A stretch of 64,000 bases of DNA from Planococcus circulans (GTDB lineage: Bacteria; Bacillota; Bacilli; Bacillales_A; Planococcaceae): NCBI RefSeq assembly GCF_020023385.1, contig NZ_JAIQCL010000007.1:62001-126000 (forward strand), written 5' to 3'. The stretch's first letter is position 1; every line of letters starts with the position of its first letter. The position numbers were made by a program, and so were the translations under genes. Below the pieces are notes generated by a model that was not told the origin of the DNA, ran no database searches, and saw only the letters and a program-made list of their open reading frames with translations. Positions 39,298 to 47,200 of the stretch are shown here, piece after piece.

Positions 39298-40590
39298 ATG
39301 ACGAATATGAAACCAGAAACTTTATTATTGCACGGGGGACAACAGCCAGATCCGACAACCGGATCCAGAGGGGTACCGGTTTATAAAACAACTTCCTATG
39401 TCTTTAAAGATACACAACATGCGCAGGATCTGTTCGGCTTGAAGGATACCGGCAATATCTACTCGCGCATCATGAATCCCACAGTCGATGTATTTGAACA
39501 ACGGGTGGCATTATTGGAAGGCGGCACTGCTGCGGTTGCACTATCCTCCGGAATGGCGGCTATTGCATTTTCTGTTTTGAATATTGCAGAAGCTGGAGAC
39601 GAAATCGTAGCGGACAGCAATCTTTATGGCGGTACGTACAATTTATTTGCCAACACATTGCCGCGTTATGGCATCAAGACAATATTTGTCGATGCGACAA
39701 ACCCTGAAAACTTTAAAGCAGCCATTACAGATAAAACCAAAGCGTTATTTGGCGAAATTATCGGCAATCCAAGCTTGAATGTCTTTGACGTTGAGAAGGT
39801 AGCGGAAATCGCCCATGCGAATGGATTGCCGTTATTGATCGACAATACATTCGCTTCTCCATACGGCAGCAATCCGATCGAATTCGGTGCAGATGTGGTC
39901 ATCCATTCCGCTACGAAATGGATTGGGGGACACGGCACGACAATCGGTGGCATCGCAGTAGATGCCGGGAAATTCAATTGGGACAATCCGCGCTTCCCGA
40001 ATTACACAGAGCCGGATGAATCGTATCATGGTTTGCGTTACGGCATTGATGTGCCGGATGCAGCATTTGCGACAAAGCTTCGTGTGCAGCTGCTGCGGGA
40101 TTTTGGACCTTCACTGAGTCCGGATAGTGCGCATGCTTTACTGCAGGGTCTTGAGACTTTGCATCTTCGCATCCCTAAACACAGCACCAATGCTCAAATT
40201 ATTGCGGATTACTTAAAACAGCATCCGCAAATCGAATGGGTCAATTTCCTGGGTTTTGAAGATCACCCATCGCATCAATTGGCGAAAAAATATTTGAAGA
40301 ATGATGGCTATGGTTCGATTGTCAATTTTGGCATAAAAGGCGGACGGGAAGCAGGCCGTAAAGTGATCGACAGCGTCAATCTTTGGTCGCATGTCGCAAA
40401 CGTAGGAGACGCTAAATCATTGATTATCCACCCGGCTTCCACCACGCATCAGCAATTGAACAATGAAGAGTTGAAAGCATCGGGAGTAACGGAAGAGTTG
40501 ATCCGTTTATCTGTCGGGTTGGAGAACGCTGAAGATTTGATTGCTGATTTGGAGCAGGCGATAAAGGCGGCAGTATTGGAAAAGGCATAA
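39298..40590 (+). CDS. metY: O-acetylhomoserine sulfhydrylase (O-acetylhomoserine aminocarboxypropyltransferase)
   Basis: The 430-residue PLP enzyme makes homocysteine from O-acetylhomoserine and sulfide in direct-sulfhydrylation methionine synthesis. It is a Cys/Met-metabolism family member with QPDPTTGSRGVPVYKTTSYVF near the start, ALSSGMAAIAFSVLN, NLYGGTYNLF, LIDNTFASPYG and the PLP lysine in VIHSATKWIGGHGT. The extra length over cystathionine synthases is typical of MetY. GGGGGAATGGAAA precedes the ATG. It lies behind a SAM-I riboswitch, and metX follows after 12 bases. Confidence 0.95.
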   Translation: MTNMKPETLLLHGGQQPDPTTGSRGVPVYKTTSYVFKDTQHAQDLFGLKDTGNIYSRIMNPTVDVFEQRVALLEGGTAAVALSSGMAAIAFSVLNIAEAGDEIVADSNLYGGTYNLFANTLPRYGIKTIFVDATNPENFKAAITDKTKALFGEIIGNPSLNVFDVEKVAEIAHANGLPLLIDNTFASPYGSNPIEFGADVVIHSATKWIGGHGTTIGGIAVDAGKFNWDNPRFPNYTEPDESYHGLRYGIDVPDAAFATKLRVQLLRDFGPSLSPDSAHALLQGLETLHLRIPKHSTNAQIIADYLKQHPQIEWVNFLGFEDHPSHQLAKKYLKNDGYGSIVNFGIKGGREAGRKVIDSVNLWSHVANVGDAKSLIIHPASTTHQQLNNEELKASGVTEELIRLSVGLENAEDLIADLEQAIKAAVLEKA

Positions 40591-40602
40591 GGAGGGATTT
40601 TC

Positions 40603-41616
40603 ATGAAGACAGTATCCATTGGCTCGTTAACCCTGGATTCAACTAAGACTATAGACAATGTAGAACTTGCATACGAACGTCATGGGGATGAAAAAGCTCC
40701 TGCTGTCCTGGTATGCCATGCATTGACAGGCGATCAATATGCAGTTGGCACAGACGGAGATCCAGGTTGGTGGGCAGGATTAATCGGACCAGGCAAGCCG
40801 GTGGATACAAATGTTTTTCAAGTGATCATCTTCAATGTACTAGGAGGGTGCCATGGATCCACAGGCCCATTATCGATAAATCCGGCAACTGGAGCTCCTT
40901 ATCGTGCGGATTTCCCAACCTTGACGATACGTGATATGGTGCGGGCGGAGTATCATGCCTTAAAGAAACTGGGCATCAACCATCTCGTTGGAGTGGTAGG
41001 GGGTTCACTGGGAGGAATGAAAACTCTGGAATGGGGTAAATTGTATCCGGACTTTGTCGATGCAGTTTTTCCGTTGGCCGTGACTCCGTATTACAGTGAT
41101 TATGGCGTAGCTTTTAACCACATCGGTATTTTGGCAATAGAGAATGATAAAGAATTCGACAGCGGTAATTATGAGGATTCGTCTCTGCTGAAAGGGTTCG
41201 AAGTAGCCAGAATGGCAGGGATGGTCACTTACCGCAGCGGCAATATGTTTAACCAGCGTTTTGGACGCATCAATGATGGCGATGAATTCAACGTACAGTC
41301 CTATTTGAATTACCAAGGGAAAAAACTGGCAGACCGTTTTGATGCCAACAGCTATGTGCTGTTGCTGAAAGCAATGAATACACATGATATTCAGGAGGCT
41401 ATCCTGGAAGTTCCCGTCTATTCCTTATCATTTACGCATGATCTGCTTTACCCAAGTGAACTGATGGTTCCGTGGCTTGAAAAGCAGAAGGATGCGACCT
41501 GGGAAATCATCGAAACGGATTTTGGCCATGACGGTTTTCTGGTGGAGTTTGAAAAATGGGGCGGTTTTATCGAAGAAAAACTGAAACGTCTTTTGGTGCC
41601 TGAGCTCACACGTTAA
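40603..41616 (+). CDS. metX: Homoserine O-acetyltransferase
   Basis: The 337-residue alpha/beta-hydrolase-fold enzyme acetylates homoserine and supplies the substrate of MetY. Motifs include NVELAYERHG, CHALTGDQYA, LGGCHGSTGPLSINP, the nucleophile elbow GGSLGGMKTLEW (Ser), the catalytic Asp in FTHDLLYP and the His in FGHDGFLVE. MetX proteins may be acetyl- or succinyl-transferases and the distinction needs the residue lining the acyl pocket; pairing with MetY favours acetyl. AAGGAGGG precedes the ATG. A strong bidirectional terminator follows. Confidence 0.94.
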   Translation: MKTVSIGSLTLDSTKTIDNVELAYERHGDEKAPAVLVCHALTGDQYAVGTDGDPGWWAGLIGPGKPVDTNVFQVIIFNVLGGCHGSTGPLSINPATGAPYRADFPTLTIRDMVRAEYHALKKLGINHLVGVVGGSLGGMKTLEWGKLYPDFVDAVFPLAVTPYYSDYGVAFNHIGILAIENDKEFDSGNYEDSSLLKGFEVARMAGMVTYRSGNMFNQRFGRINDGDEFNVQSYLNYQGKKLADRFDANSYVLLLKAMNTHDIQEAILEVPVYSLSFTHDLLYPSELMVPWLEKQKDATWEIIETDFGHDGFLVEFEKWGGFIEEKLKRLLVPELTR

Positions 41617-41627
41617 AAGTTCGATTT

Positions 41628-41674
41628 AAAAAGCATCTGAGCGGGACTGCAGTCCCCGCTCAGATGCTTTTTTT
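41628..41674. terminator. Bidirectional terminator after metX
   Basis: AAAAAGCATCTGAGCGGGGAC-type arms pair over 18 bp (41629-41646 with 41655-41672) with A- and T-runs outside, serving metX and the convergent small gene. Confidence 0.93.
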
Positions 41675-41904
41675 CAGTCTTCGTCTTTAATATCCACATC
41701 GTCTGGTATAGGAATGGCGCGCCATTCCTCCAGCGCTTGCTTAGCCTGCTCCAATTGTTGGAAATGCGTTCCGAATTGAGAGGTGTTGATCATGTATTGC
41801 TCCCCATCATGGACTGCGCGGATACGGCCTTCCAATACATAACGATTGACTTGTTCTTCAGGCATCGATAAGAATGCGGCAGTTTCCTGGACTGTCATAT
41901 ACAT
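41674..41904 (-). CDS. Small excisionase-type helix-turn-helix protein
   Basis: The 76-residue protein begins MYMTVQETAAFLSMPEEQVNRYVLEGRIRAV, the pattern of the MerR-like/excisionase (Xis) winged helix. An acidic tail follows, ending in PIPDDVDIKDED. Proteins of this size are common in Bacillales as stand-alone DNA-binding factors and do not by themselves imply a phage; no integrase or attachment site is nearby. GGAGGAG precedes the ATG. It is divergent from an EamA transporter gene, with which it may share a control region. Its targets are unknown. Confidence 0.72.
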   Translation of the reverse strand: MYMTVQETAAFLSMPEEQVNRYVLEGRIRAVHDGEQYMINTSQFGTHFQQLEQAKQALEEWRAIPIPDDVDIKDED

Positions 41905-42013
41905 AGGATCTCCTCCTCCATTCTTTTCTTTTATTATAATGGAAGAAGACAGCTATCTCAAACCATTCGCGTCATGGTATGTTAAGGGGAAAAGTCCGGA
42001 AATAGGAGTGTTG

Positions 42014-42901
42014 ATGTTGAATTATATGGCGTATCTATTAGTTTTGCTGGCTGCTATTTTATGGGGGACGACTGGGACCGCTCAATCTTTTTTTGATGGC
42101 CCTGCACATCCGTTGTCAATTGGCGCATTCCGCTTAGCGATAGGCGGTTTTTCATTGTTGGTTTTTGTTCTTGCTACAAAAAAGTTATCGGTCCAGACGA
42201 TTCCCTGGCCGGCTGCACTCCTTTCAGCCCTGAGTATGGCGCTGTTTCAGCCCTTGTTCTTTTCATCTGTCCAATTGACCGGGATTGCAATTGGAACTGT
42301 TGTAGCCATCGGCAGTGCTCCTGTGTTGACGGGAATGATTGAATGGGTGGCTTTGAAAAAAAAGCCCGATAGAGTTTGGGTGATTGCCACCGTGCTGGCT
42401 TTGATTGGGTGTGTGCTGTTATTTGCCAATAGAGGCCAACAACTGGTGGATCCAGTAGGTATTGCCATGGCATTAGGGGCTGGTTTTTCTTTTGCTGTTT
42501 ATGCCCTTGTCAGCAAAAATGTACTCCAGCGTATGGAAACCGTCTCCGCTGTAGCGGTGATTTTTTCACTGAGTGCCTGTTGTCTGCTGCCTTTTCTGCT
42601 GTTATTTGACCTTTCCTACGTAACCGCACCCGGAAACTTATCGCTCCTACTCTATTTGGGGATTGGAGCGACAAGCTTATCGTATATCCTTTTTTCTTTT
42701 GGATTAAAACAGATTCCATCTTCTTCTGCTGTGACCTTGTCGTTAGCGGAACCGCTGACCGCAGCTATTTTGGGTGTTCTGGTAGTTGGAGAAGTGCTGA
42801 GTGGCCTTTCCTGGAGCGGAGTAGGGCTTCTCCTCGGCGGCATATTGGTATTGACCATCGGCAAGAGACAGCGGCTAACTGCTCCGCAAGGGCTTAAATG
42901 A
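42014..42901 (+). CDS. EamA/DMT-family transporter
   Basis: The roughly 295-residue protein has ten predicted membrane segments. The first EamA half has YLLVLLAAILWGTTGTAQSFF and SSVQLTGIAIGTVVAIGSAPVL. The second has ALGAGFSFAVYALVSKNVL and QIPSSSAVTLSLAEPLTAAILGVLVVGE. These are typical of metabolite exporters of the YdcZ/RhaT superfamily. The frame is open from 41846, overlapping the divergent gene, but AGGAG at 42004-42008 supports ATG 42014. The substrate is unknown. It is not closely related to the EamA protein at 29842. Confidence 0.85.
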   Translation: MLNYMAYLLVLLAAILWGTTGTAQSFFDGPAHPLSIGAFRLAIGGFSLLVFVLATKKLSVQTIPWPAALLSALSMALFQPLFFSSVQLTGIAIGTVVAIGSAPVLTGMIEWVALKKKPDRVWVIATVLALIGCVLLFANRGQQLVDPVGIAMALGAGFSFAVYALVSKNVLQRMETVSAVAVIFSLSACCLLPFLLLFDLSYVTAPGNLSLLLYLGIGATSLSYILFSFGLKQIPSSSAVTLSLAEPLTAAILGVLVVGEVLSGLSWSGVGLLLGGILVLTIGKRQRLTAPQGLK

Positions 42902-42995
42902 TCTTCGGATTCATGTATTGTCTTTTTGGAGTTTAACTGAGCCAAGGGAAGGGCATAGTAACTAGGATATAAAAAAACAAAAAGGAGTTGTGTGT

Positions 42996-44258
42996 ATGAA
43001 CGAAGTGGGTAATTCTTTTAGAGGTGTCGGAAATACAATCATTGACTACATTCCAAACGTTTTAGGGGCATTATTATTATTATTGATTGCATGGGTTGTA
43101 GCGACAATTGTACGGGCGATTTTCACAAAAGGATTGAAAAAAGCAGGGGCAGACAGAGCGATGGTCAGAGGCCATATGGCAAAAACAAAAGAAGACGCAG
43201 ACAGTAAATTGGATTCCATCGGGAAAATCCTGTATTACTTAATCTTCATTTTGTTTATTCCGAGCGTCTTGCAGGCATTGAATATGCACCAAGTAGCACA
43301 ACCGATTTCAAATATGATGGACAAATTGCTGGCATTCCTGCCGAATCTTCTGATGGCCATCATTATTGTAGTCATTGGCTATTTTGTAGCCAAGTTTGTG
43401 AAAAATCTTGTATTCAGCCTTTTGACCGCGGTGAATATTGATAAATGGTTCAATAAATTCACCAGCAAACCGGGCAGTACATCAACAGGAACAAAAAGAA
43501 TGGATGCGGGTGACAAATCGACCTTAGCGAATGTTTTAGCGAATGTGGTCTTCGTCATCGTCTTGATCCCAATTCTGACGATTGCACTGGAAACCTTGAA
43601 CATCCAGTCTATTTCTGAGCCGATTGTCAATATGCTCAACCAGGTTCTGAACATGATTCCGAATATCTTTGTCGCAATCATCTTGATTTTGGCAGGGGTT
43701 CTGATTGCTAAATTCATAGGTGATCTGTTGATCAGCCTGTTGAATGGCACAGGGATCAACCGTTTCTCGACTTACCTGAACCCTGACAAAACCAAATCGC
43801 CAAGCTTCGATATCGCGAATATCATCGGCAAGGTAGTGCAAGCGATCATCATCATCTTCTTTACAGTAGAAGCGATGAACGTATTGCAGCTTGATGTGTT
43901 GAATGGAATCGGTGAAGCCATCATCGGATACCTGCCATTGCTCATCAGCTCATTGATCATTCTGGGTCTTGGATTGATCGGAGGCAGCTTGCTTGGAAAC
44001 TACATCAAACAAGCTTCCGGCAACCGTTTCCTGGGAGCCATCGTCAAATACGCCATCATCATCATTGCCGTATTCATGACGCTTGACCAATTGAATTTCG
44101 CAACAAATATCGTTAACCTGGCATTCTTATTCATCATCGCTGGACTTGCAGTGGCATTCGCGATCTCCTTCGGTATAGGTGGACGTGAATTCGCTAAACG
44201 CCAGCTTGAAAACCTTGAAAAGAAAATGCAAAAAGAGAACGATAAACCAAATCTATAA
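42996..44258 (+). CDS. Mechanosensitive-channel-like membrane protein with repeated TM-helix motifs
   Basis: This protein of about 420 residues has repeated hydrophobic units with the pattern IPNVLGALLLLLIAWVVATIV, LPNLLMAIIIVVIGYFVAKFV, IPNIFVAIILILAGVLIAKFI and LPLLISSLIILGLGLIGG. This is the conserved TM-helix repeat (PF05552 type) found in CmpX and MscS-like proteins. It lacks a recognisable MscS beta domain. A role in membrane tension or cell-envelope stress is suggested by the family but not shown. AAAGGAG favours ATG 42996. A terminator follows. Confidence 0.8.
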   Translation: MNEVGNSFRGVGNTIIDYIPNVLGALLLLLIAWVVATIVRAIFTKGLKKAGADRAMVRGHMAKTKEDADSKLDSIGKILYYLIFILFIPSVLQALNMHQVAQPISNMMDKLLAFLPNLLMAIIIVVIGYFVAKFVKNLVFSLLTAVNIDKWFNKFTSKPGSTSTGTKRMDAGDKSTLANVLANVVFVIVLIPILTIALETLNIQSISEPIVNMLNQVLNMIPNIFVAIILILAGVLIAKFIGDLLISLLNGTGINRFSTYLNPDKTKSPSFDIANIIGKVVQAIIIIFFTVEAMNVLQLDVLNGIGEAIIGYLPLLISSLIILGLGLIGGSLLGNYIKQASGNRFLGAIVKYAIIIIAVFMTLDQLNFATNIVNLAFLFIIAGLAVAFAISFGIGGREFAKRQLENLEKKMQKENDKPNL

Positions 44259-44270
44259 AACCATCATAGA

Positions 44271-44313
44271 AATCCCTTTAGGCAGATCTTGCCTAAAGGG
44301 ATTTTATATTTTT
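44271..44313 (+). terminator. Intrinsic terminator after the channel-like gene
   Basis: AATCCCTTTAGGCA pairs perfectly with TGCCTAAAGGGATT around a five-base loop, followed by a T-rich tract. Confidence 0.9.
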
Positions 44314-44466
44314 TTAGATTTCTGTATAAATATTCGTTTCGATGATAAAAAGGGAATTTTTTCAACTGAATTAAAGGAATATGAAGGTATATCAAAATAC
44401 AAAAAAATTTTTAGTGAATTTAATGAAGTGTATGATCTATCCATTACAGTCCCATATTTTAAGTAA
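44314..44466 (+). pseudogene. Possible 3' remnant of a lost gene
   Basis: An open frame without start codon or ribosome binding site ends at 44466. Its last 35 codons (STELKEYEGISKYKKIF, then SEFNEVYDLSITVPYFK) have protein-like composition. The DNA is more AT-rich than its neighbours. It may be the tail of a deleted gene; chance cannot be excluded. Confidence 0.3.
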
Positions 44467-44541
44467 GTGAGCTTAACAAAAGTGCTTTAAATAGGTAAAA
44501 TATGCTATCGATATAGTATTTTAAATAATTAAAAAATTCAG

Positions 44542-44571
44542 TTGACTTGATTTTATGCAAACGGTTACAAT
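44542..44571 (+). promoter_or_regulatory. Promoter overlapped by a CcpA cre site
   Basis: TTGACT (44542-44547), an 18-base spacer and TACAAT (44566-44571) form a promoter. The cre site TGCAAACGGTTACA (44556-44569) fits the consensus TGNAANCGNTNNCA at every fixed position and covers the spacer and -10. CcpA should repress the carboxylate operon when glucose is available. Confidence 0.8.
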
Positions 44572-44620
44572 CAAAGGAGTTATTAACTATATAATATTTA
44601 GAAGGGAGAGTATTTTATAC

Positions 44621-44640
44621 AACTGAGTGAACGCTCAGTT
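44621..44640. promoter_or_regulatory. Inverted repeat in the leader, TetR-type operator candidate
   Basis: AACTGAG and CTCAGTT are perfect 7-bp arms with a six-base centre. There is no T-run, so it is not a terminator. The form resembles operators of TetR-family acyl-CoA-responsive repressors. No regulator gene is adjacent. Confidence 0.5.
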
Positions 44641-44682
44641 GGGAGGGATCAGGCTAGAAACTAAGATGAAATGGGGGATACG

Positions 44683-44952
44683 ATGAAAGCGTACAAAAAA
44701 GAAGTTCAGTTTACAGTCTGGATGACAGTCGCCTTTATTTTAGTGGGAAATGTAGGATTGATTTTTTCCATCTTTCCGGTAGATGCCATGTTATTCGGCT
44801 TTCCGGTCATGTACATTGTGCCGATTCTGATGGGGTGGTTTGGTGTATTCTTCCTTACCATTGTAGCGGGCAAGATCGGCAATCGTATTGACGATGAAAT
44901 TGATAGTGAAAACGACGCGCTCGGAGTTTCCGACGAAGTAAAGGATGTGTAG
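44683..44952 (+). CDS. Small membrane protein paired with a sodium:solute symporter (DUF485-like, YwcB-like)
   Basis: The 89-residue protein has two hydrophobic segments (VWMTVAFILVGNVGLIFSIF and MYIVPILMGWFGVFFLTIVAG) followed by an acidic tail. Small two-helix proteins of this type (DUF485/DUF4212) are usually encoded just before a sodium:solute symporter, as ywcB precedes ywcA in Bacillus. The same holds here, with the symporter starting at the base after the stop codon. ATG 44683 is preferred over 44671 because of the GGGGG before it. It probably supports assembly or activity of the symporter; the mechanism is unknown. Confidence 0.8.
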   Translation: MKAYKKEVQFTVWMTVAFILVGNVGLIFSIFPVDAMLFGFPVMYIVPILMGWFGVFFLTIVAGKIGNRIDDEIDSENDALGVSDEVKDV

Positions 44953-46605
44953 ATGATGGAAGCACAAAACTGGCAATTATCCAATCCGATTCTTGGTTTA
45001 GCGGTTGTGGGAGCGACGTTTTTATTATTCTATATCGTCGGATTCATCTCCAACCGGAAAAGTGCATCGGCAAAAGACCTTTACATAGGCGGCGGAAACG
45101 TTGGGGCCTTCACCAATGGGTTGGCGATGGCATCAACTTATATGAGCCTGGCAACTTTCCTTGGCATCACGGCATTGATTCTGCAGCTGCAGGTCCCATT
45201 CATTATGTTGTGGATCCAATTGATCTTGGCAATTCCATTGATTACAATCATCTACGGAACAAGCCTGCGCCGTATGGGCGCTTTCTCTCCTACGCATTTT
45301 ATCCGCGACAGATATGGAGTGACGGCTTCCATCATTGCCGCTCTATTCATGATTTTGGTTTCAATCATGTATGCGCTGGGTCAGATGATTGGAATCGCCA
45401 TTACGTTTGAAACATTACTGGGAATTCCTTATTTAACAGGACTCTTTGTTTTTGGAATTATTATTGTCGGCTATATTACAATCGGCGGCATGGCGGGAGC
45501 GACAAACAACGCTGCGATTCAAATGGTCATTATCGCTTTGATGTTTATCATCCCGCTTGGCGCCATCATGAAAGCAGTAGGAGCAGACGGATGGTATTTC
45601 CCACCGTTGTTCTATTCGGACATGGTTCCGGCAATGCTGGAGTCTTTGCCTACATTCTTTGATTACCAGTTCTCGCCGAAATGGTATTTCTCCATTATTC
45701 CGGCTTTGACAATCGGAGCATTGGGGCTGCCGCACTTGGCGATGCGTGTCTATACGGCATCCAATCTGAAAAGTGCACGCTCGGCAATGGTCTGGTTCGC
45801 CTTTATTCTTGGATTGGTGTTCTCAGCAACTTACGCAATGGGCTTTGTCGGTGTTTATGCGACAGCTACTCAAGGGCTGACGATTTCAGAGGGGGATGCT
45901 GATAAATTAACCATCATCCTCAATTTGGTCTATAACCCGGAATGGGTGACTGCACTTGTTATCGCTGGGGCCATTTCAGCGGGACTTTCAACTTTAAGCG
46001 GGAATTTATTGGCGATCGGTGCCTTAATTTCCCAGGATATCATCGCTACCTTAAAGCCGAATATCCCTCAGCGTCTGAGCCTTCGGATTGGCTTCATCGC
46101 CATTTTTGCAGGTGGATTGGTCAGTATCTTGCTGGCGATCCAACCACCGGCTTTCCTGGTCGTCAGTATCCTATGGGCTTTCGGTTTAGCGGGAGTCACG
46201 AATGCACCACTAATTATAGTTGGGGTTTGGTGGAAAGAGGCCAATAAATTCGGTGCCATAGTGGCTTCTGTCGTTGGTGGTGCCATCTACATCATCGTGT
46301 CGCCATTCGTTTTCCCGAGCATCGTATTGACGGGGCACGGCGTTACCGATGGAATGGGCTTATCCGGCGCGATGCTTGCTGTACCGATCAGCTTTATCCT
46401 GTTGATCGTCGTTTCTTATATCACCAACCGTATGCCGGGTCTTCAAAGTAAATTGACCAAGCAATCGGATATTGAATTGATCGAACGCATCCACGGATGG
46501 AAGGACATCAAATCGTATCGTTACAACAGTACGGTAGGTGCCGGAATTACGGTAGTGGTTTCTGCTGCTGTTGCAATCTGGGCTTTGATGCCTTGGGGGA
46601 TGTAG
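44953..46605 (+). CDS. Sodium:solute symporter (SSS family, carboxylate/acetate type)
   Basis: The 550-residue membrane protein has about 13 segments and the SSS signatures: DLYIGGGNVGAFTNGLAMASTYMSLATFLGI near the start, GGMAGATNNAAIQMVIIALMF in the middle and ALVIAGAISAGLSTLSGNLLAIGALISQDI further on. It is closest in style to the ActP/YwcA acetate branch. Co-transcription with a DUF485-like protein and an acyl-CoA synthetase supports uptake of a short carboxylic acid. It starts one base after the small membrane gene's stop. Repression by CcpA is likely from the cre site upstream. Confidence 0.88.
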   Translation: MMEAQNWQLSNPILGLAVVGATFLLFYIVGFISNRKSASAKDLYIGGGNVGAFTNGLAMASTYMSLATFLGITALILQLQVPFIMLWIQLILAIPLITIIYGTSLRRMGAFSPTHFIRDRYGVTASIIAALFMILVSIMYALGQMIGIAITFETLLGIPYLTGLFVFGIIIVGYITIGGMAGATNNAAIQMVIIALMFIIPLGAIMKAVGADGWYFPPLFYSDMVPAMLESLPTFFDYQFSPKWYFSIIPALTIGALGLPHLAMRVYTASNLKSARSAMVWFAFILGLVFSATYAMGFVGVYATATQGLTISEGDADKLTIILNLVYNPEWVTALVIAGAISAGLSTLSGNLLAIGALISQDIIATLKPNIPQRLSLRIGFIAIFAGGLVSILLAIQPPAFLVVSILWAFGLAGVTNAPLIIVGVWWKEANKFGAIVASVVGGAIYIIVSPFVFPSIVLTGHGVTDGMGLSGAMLAVPISFILLIVVSYITNRMPGLQSKLTKQSDIELIERIHGWKDIKSYRYNSTVGAGITVVVSAAVAIWALMPWGM

Positions 46606-46608
46606 GGA

Positions 46609-47175
46609 ATGAAAGAAAGGGTGAGTAAAATGGTCGGAAAAATGGTTGCTTTAAATGATTCATCTTTTCGGTCATTTTTAGAATTGCCGAAAACCCAATG
46701 GGTGAGCAATCTGCTATTGCTCATCGTTGGTTTGGGCTATGGCGCGATTTCAATCGCGTCAAATGCCTCATACATAGCAAGTTTCGATTCGGCTTTGCTG
46801 CAAAACTTCATTGTTCCGGCAATTTTCATCCTTTTTGGGCTGCTGATGGCGTTCATTACAAAAATAGGCCTGGCGCTGCTGCTTTGGGCAGGCTCAAAGG
46901 GTCTTGGCGGGAAAGGGGTGCTGCGGGACATCAATCGCGTGGCGCCGGTTGCTTTGCTGCCTGGTCTTCTGGGAGCGCCCTACCTTGCGGATGCAGGAAA
47001 TGGCCATCCGCTGGTCTATGTGCTGCTGGCGATCGGCCTCATCTGGATGTACTTGGTCTGCGTTAAAATCATTAAAACCACGCAGAATTTCTCAACTAAG
47101 AAAGCTTACCTGGCGACGTTGGCAGCATTCGTTTTTTTAGCGAGTGTCTACTACCTGATTATCCCGCCAGCATGA
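46609..47175 (+). CDS. Yip1-family membrane protein
   Basis: The 188-residue protein has about five membrane segments and matches the Yip1/DUF1282 family loosely (WVSNLLLLIVGLGYGAISIA, LLWAGSKGLGGKGVLRDINRVAPVALLPGLLGAPYL, YVLLAIGLIWMYLVCVKIIK). Function is unknown. It starts three bases after the symporter stop. A second in-frame ATG at 46630 is preceded by AAAGGGTGAG and may be the true start. Its position between a transporter and the acyl-CoA synthetase suggests involvement in the same uptake route, which is inference. Confidence 0.72.
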   Translation: MKERVSKMVGKMVALNDSSFRSFLELPKTQWVSNLLLLIVGLGYGAISIASNASYIASFDSALLQNFIVPAIFILFGLLMAFITKIGLALLLWAGSKGLGGKGVLRDINRVAPVALLPGLLGAPYLADAGNGHPLVYVLLAIGLIWMYLVCVKIIKTTQNFSTKKAYLATLAAFVFLASVYYLIIPPA

Positions 47176-47200
47176 AGATAAAACGATTGGAGGCTATCAT

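Larger units (their letters stand above)
44259..44682 (+). other. Long intergenic region: terminator, gene remnant and operon control sites
   Basis: This 424-base stretch has no complete gene. It holds a terminator, an AT-rich coding-like remnant (to 44466), a promoter overlapped by a cre site (44542-44571) and an inverted repeat (44621-44640) in the leader of the next operon. Confidence 0.6.

Noticed and set aside
41674..41904. Excisionase-type protein as a sign of a prophage or integrative element
   Set aside because: No integrase, attachment-site duplication or phage gene nearby; flanks are ordinary metabolic genes.
41846..42013. N-terminal extension of the EamA transporter
   Set aside because: It overlaps the divergent gene, has no membrane segment and no ribosome binding site; ATG 42014 gives the usual family length.
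44621..44640. Inverted repeat as an intrinsic terminator
   Set aside because: No T-run follows and it lies in the leader of an operon; an operator is more likely.
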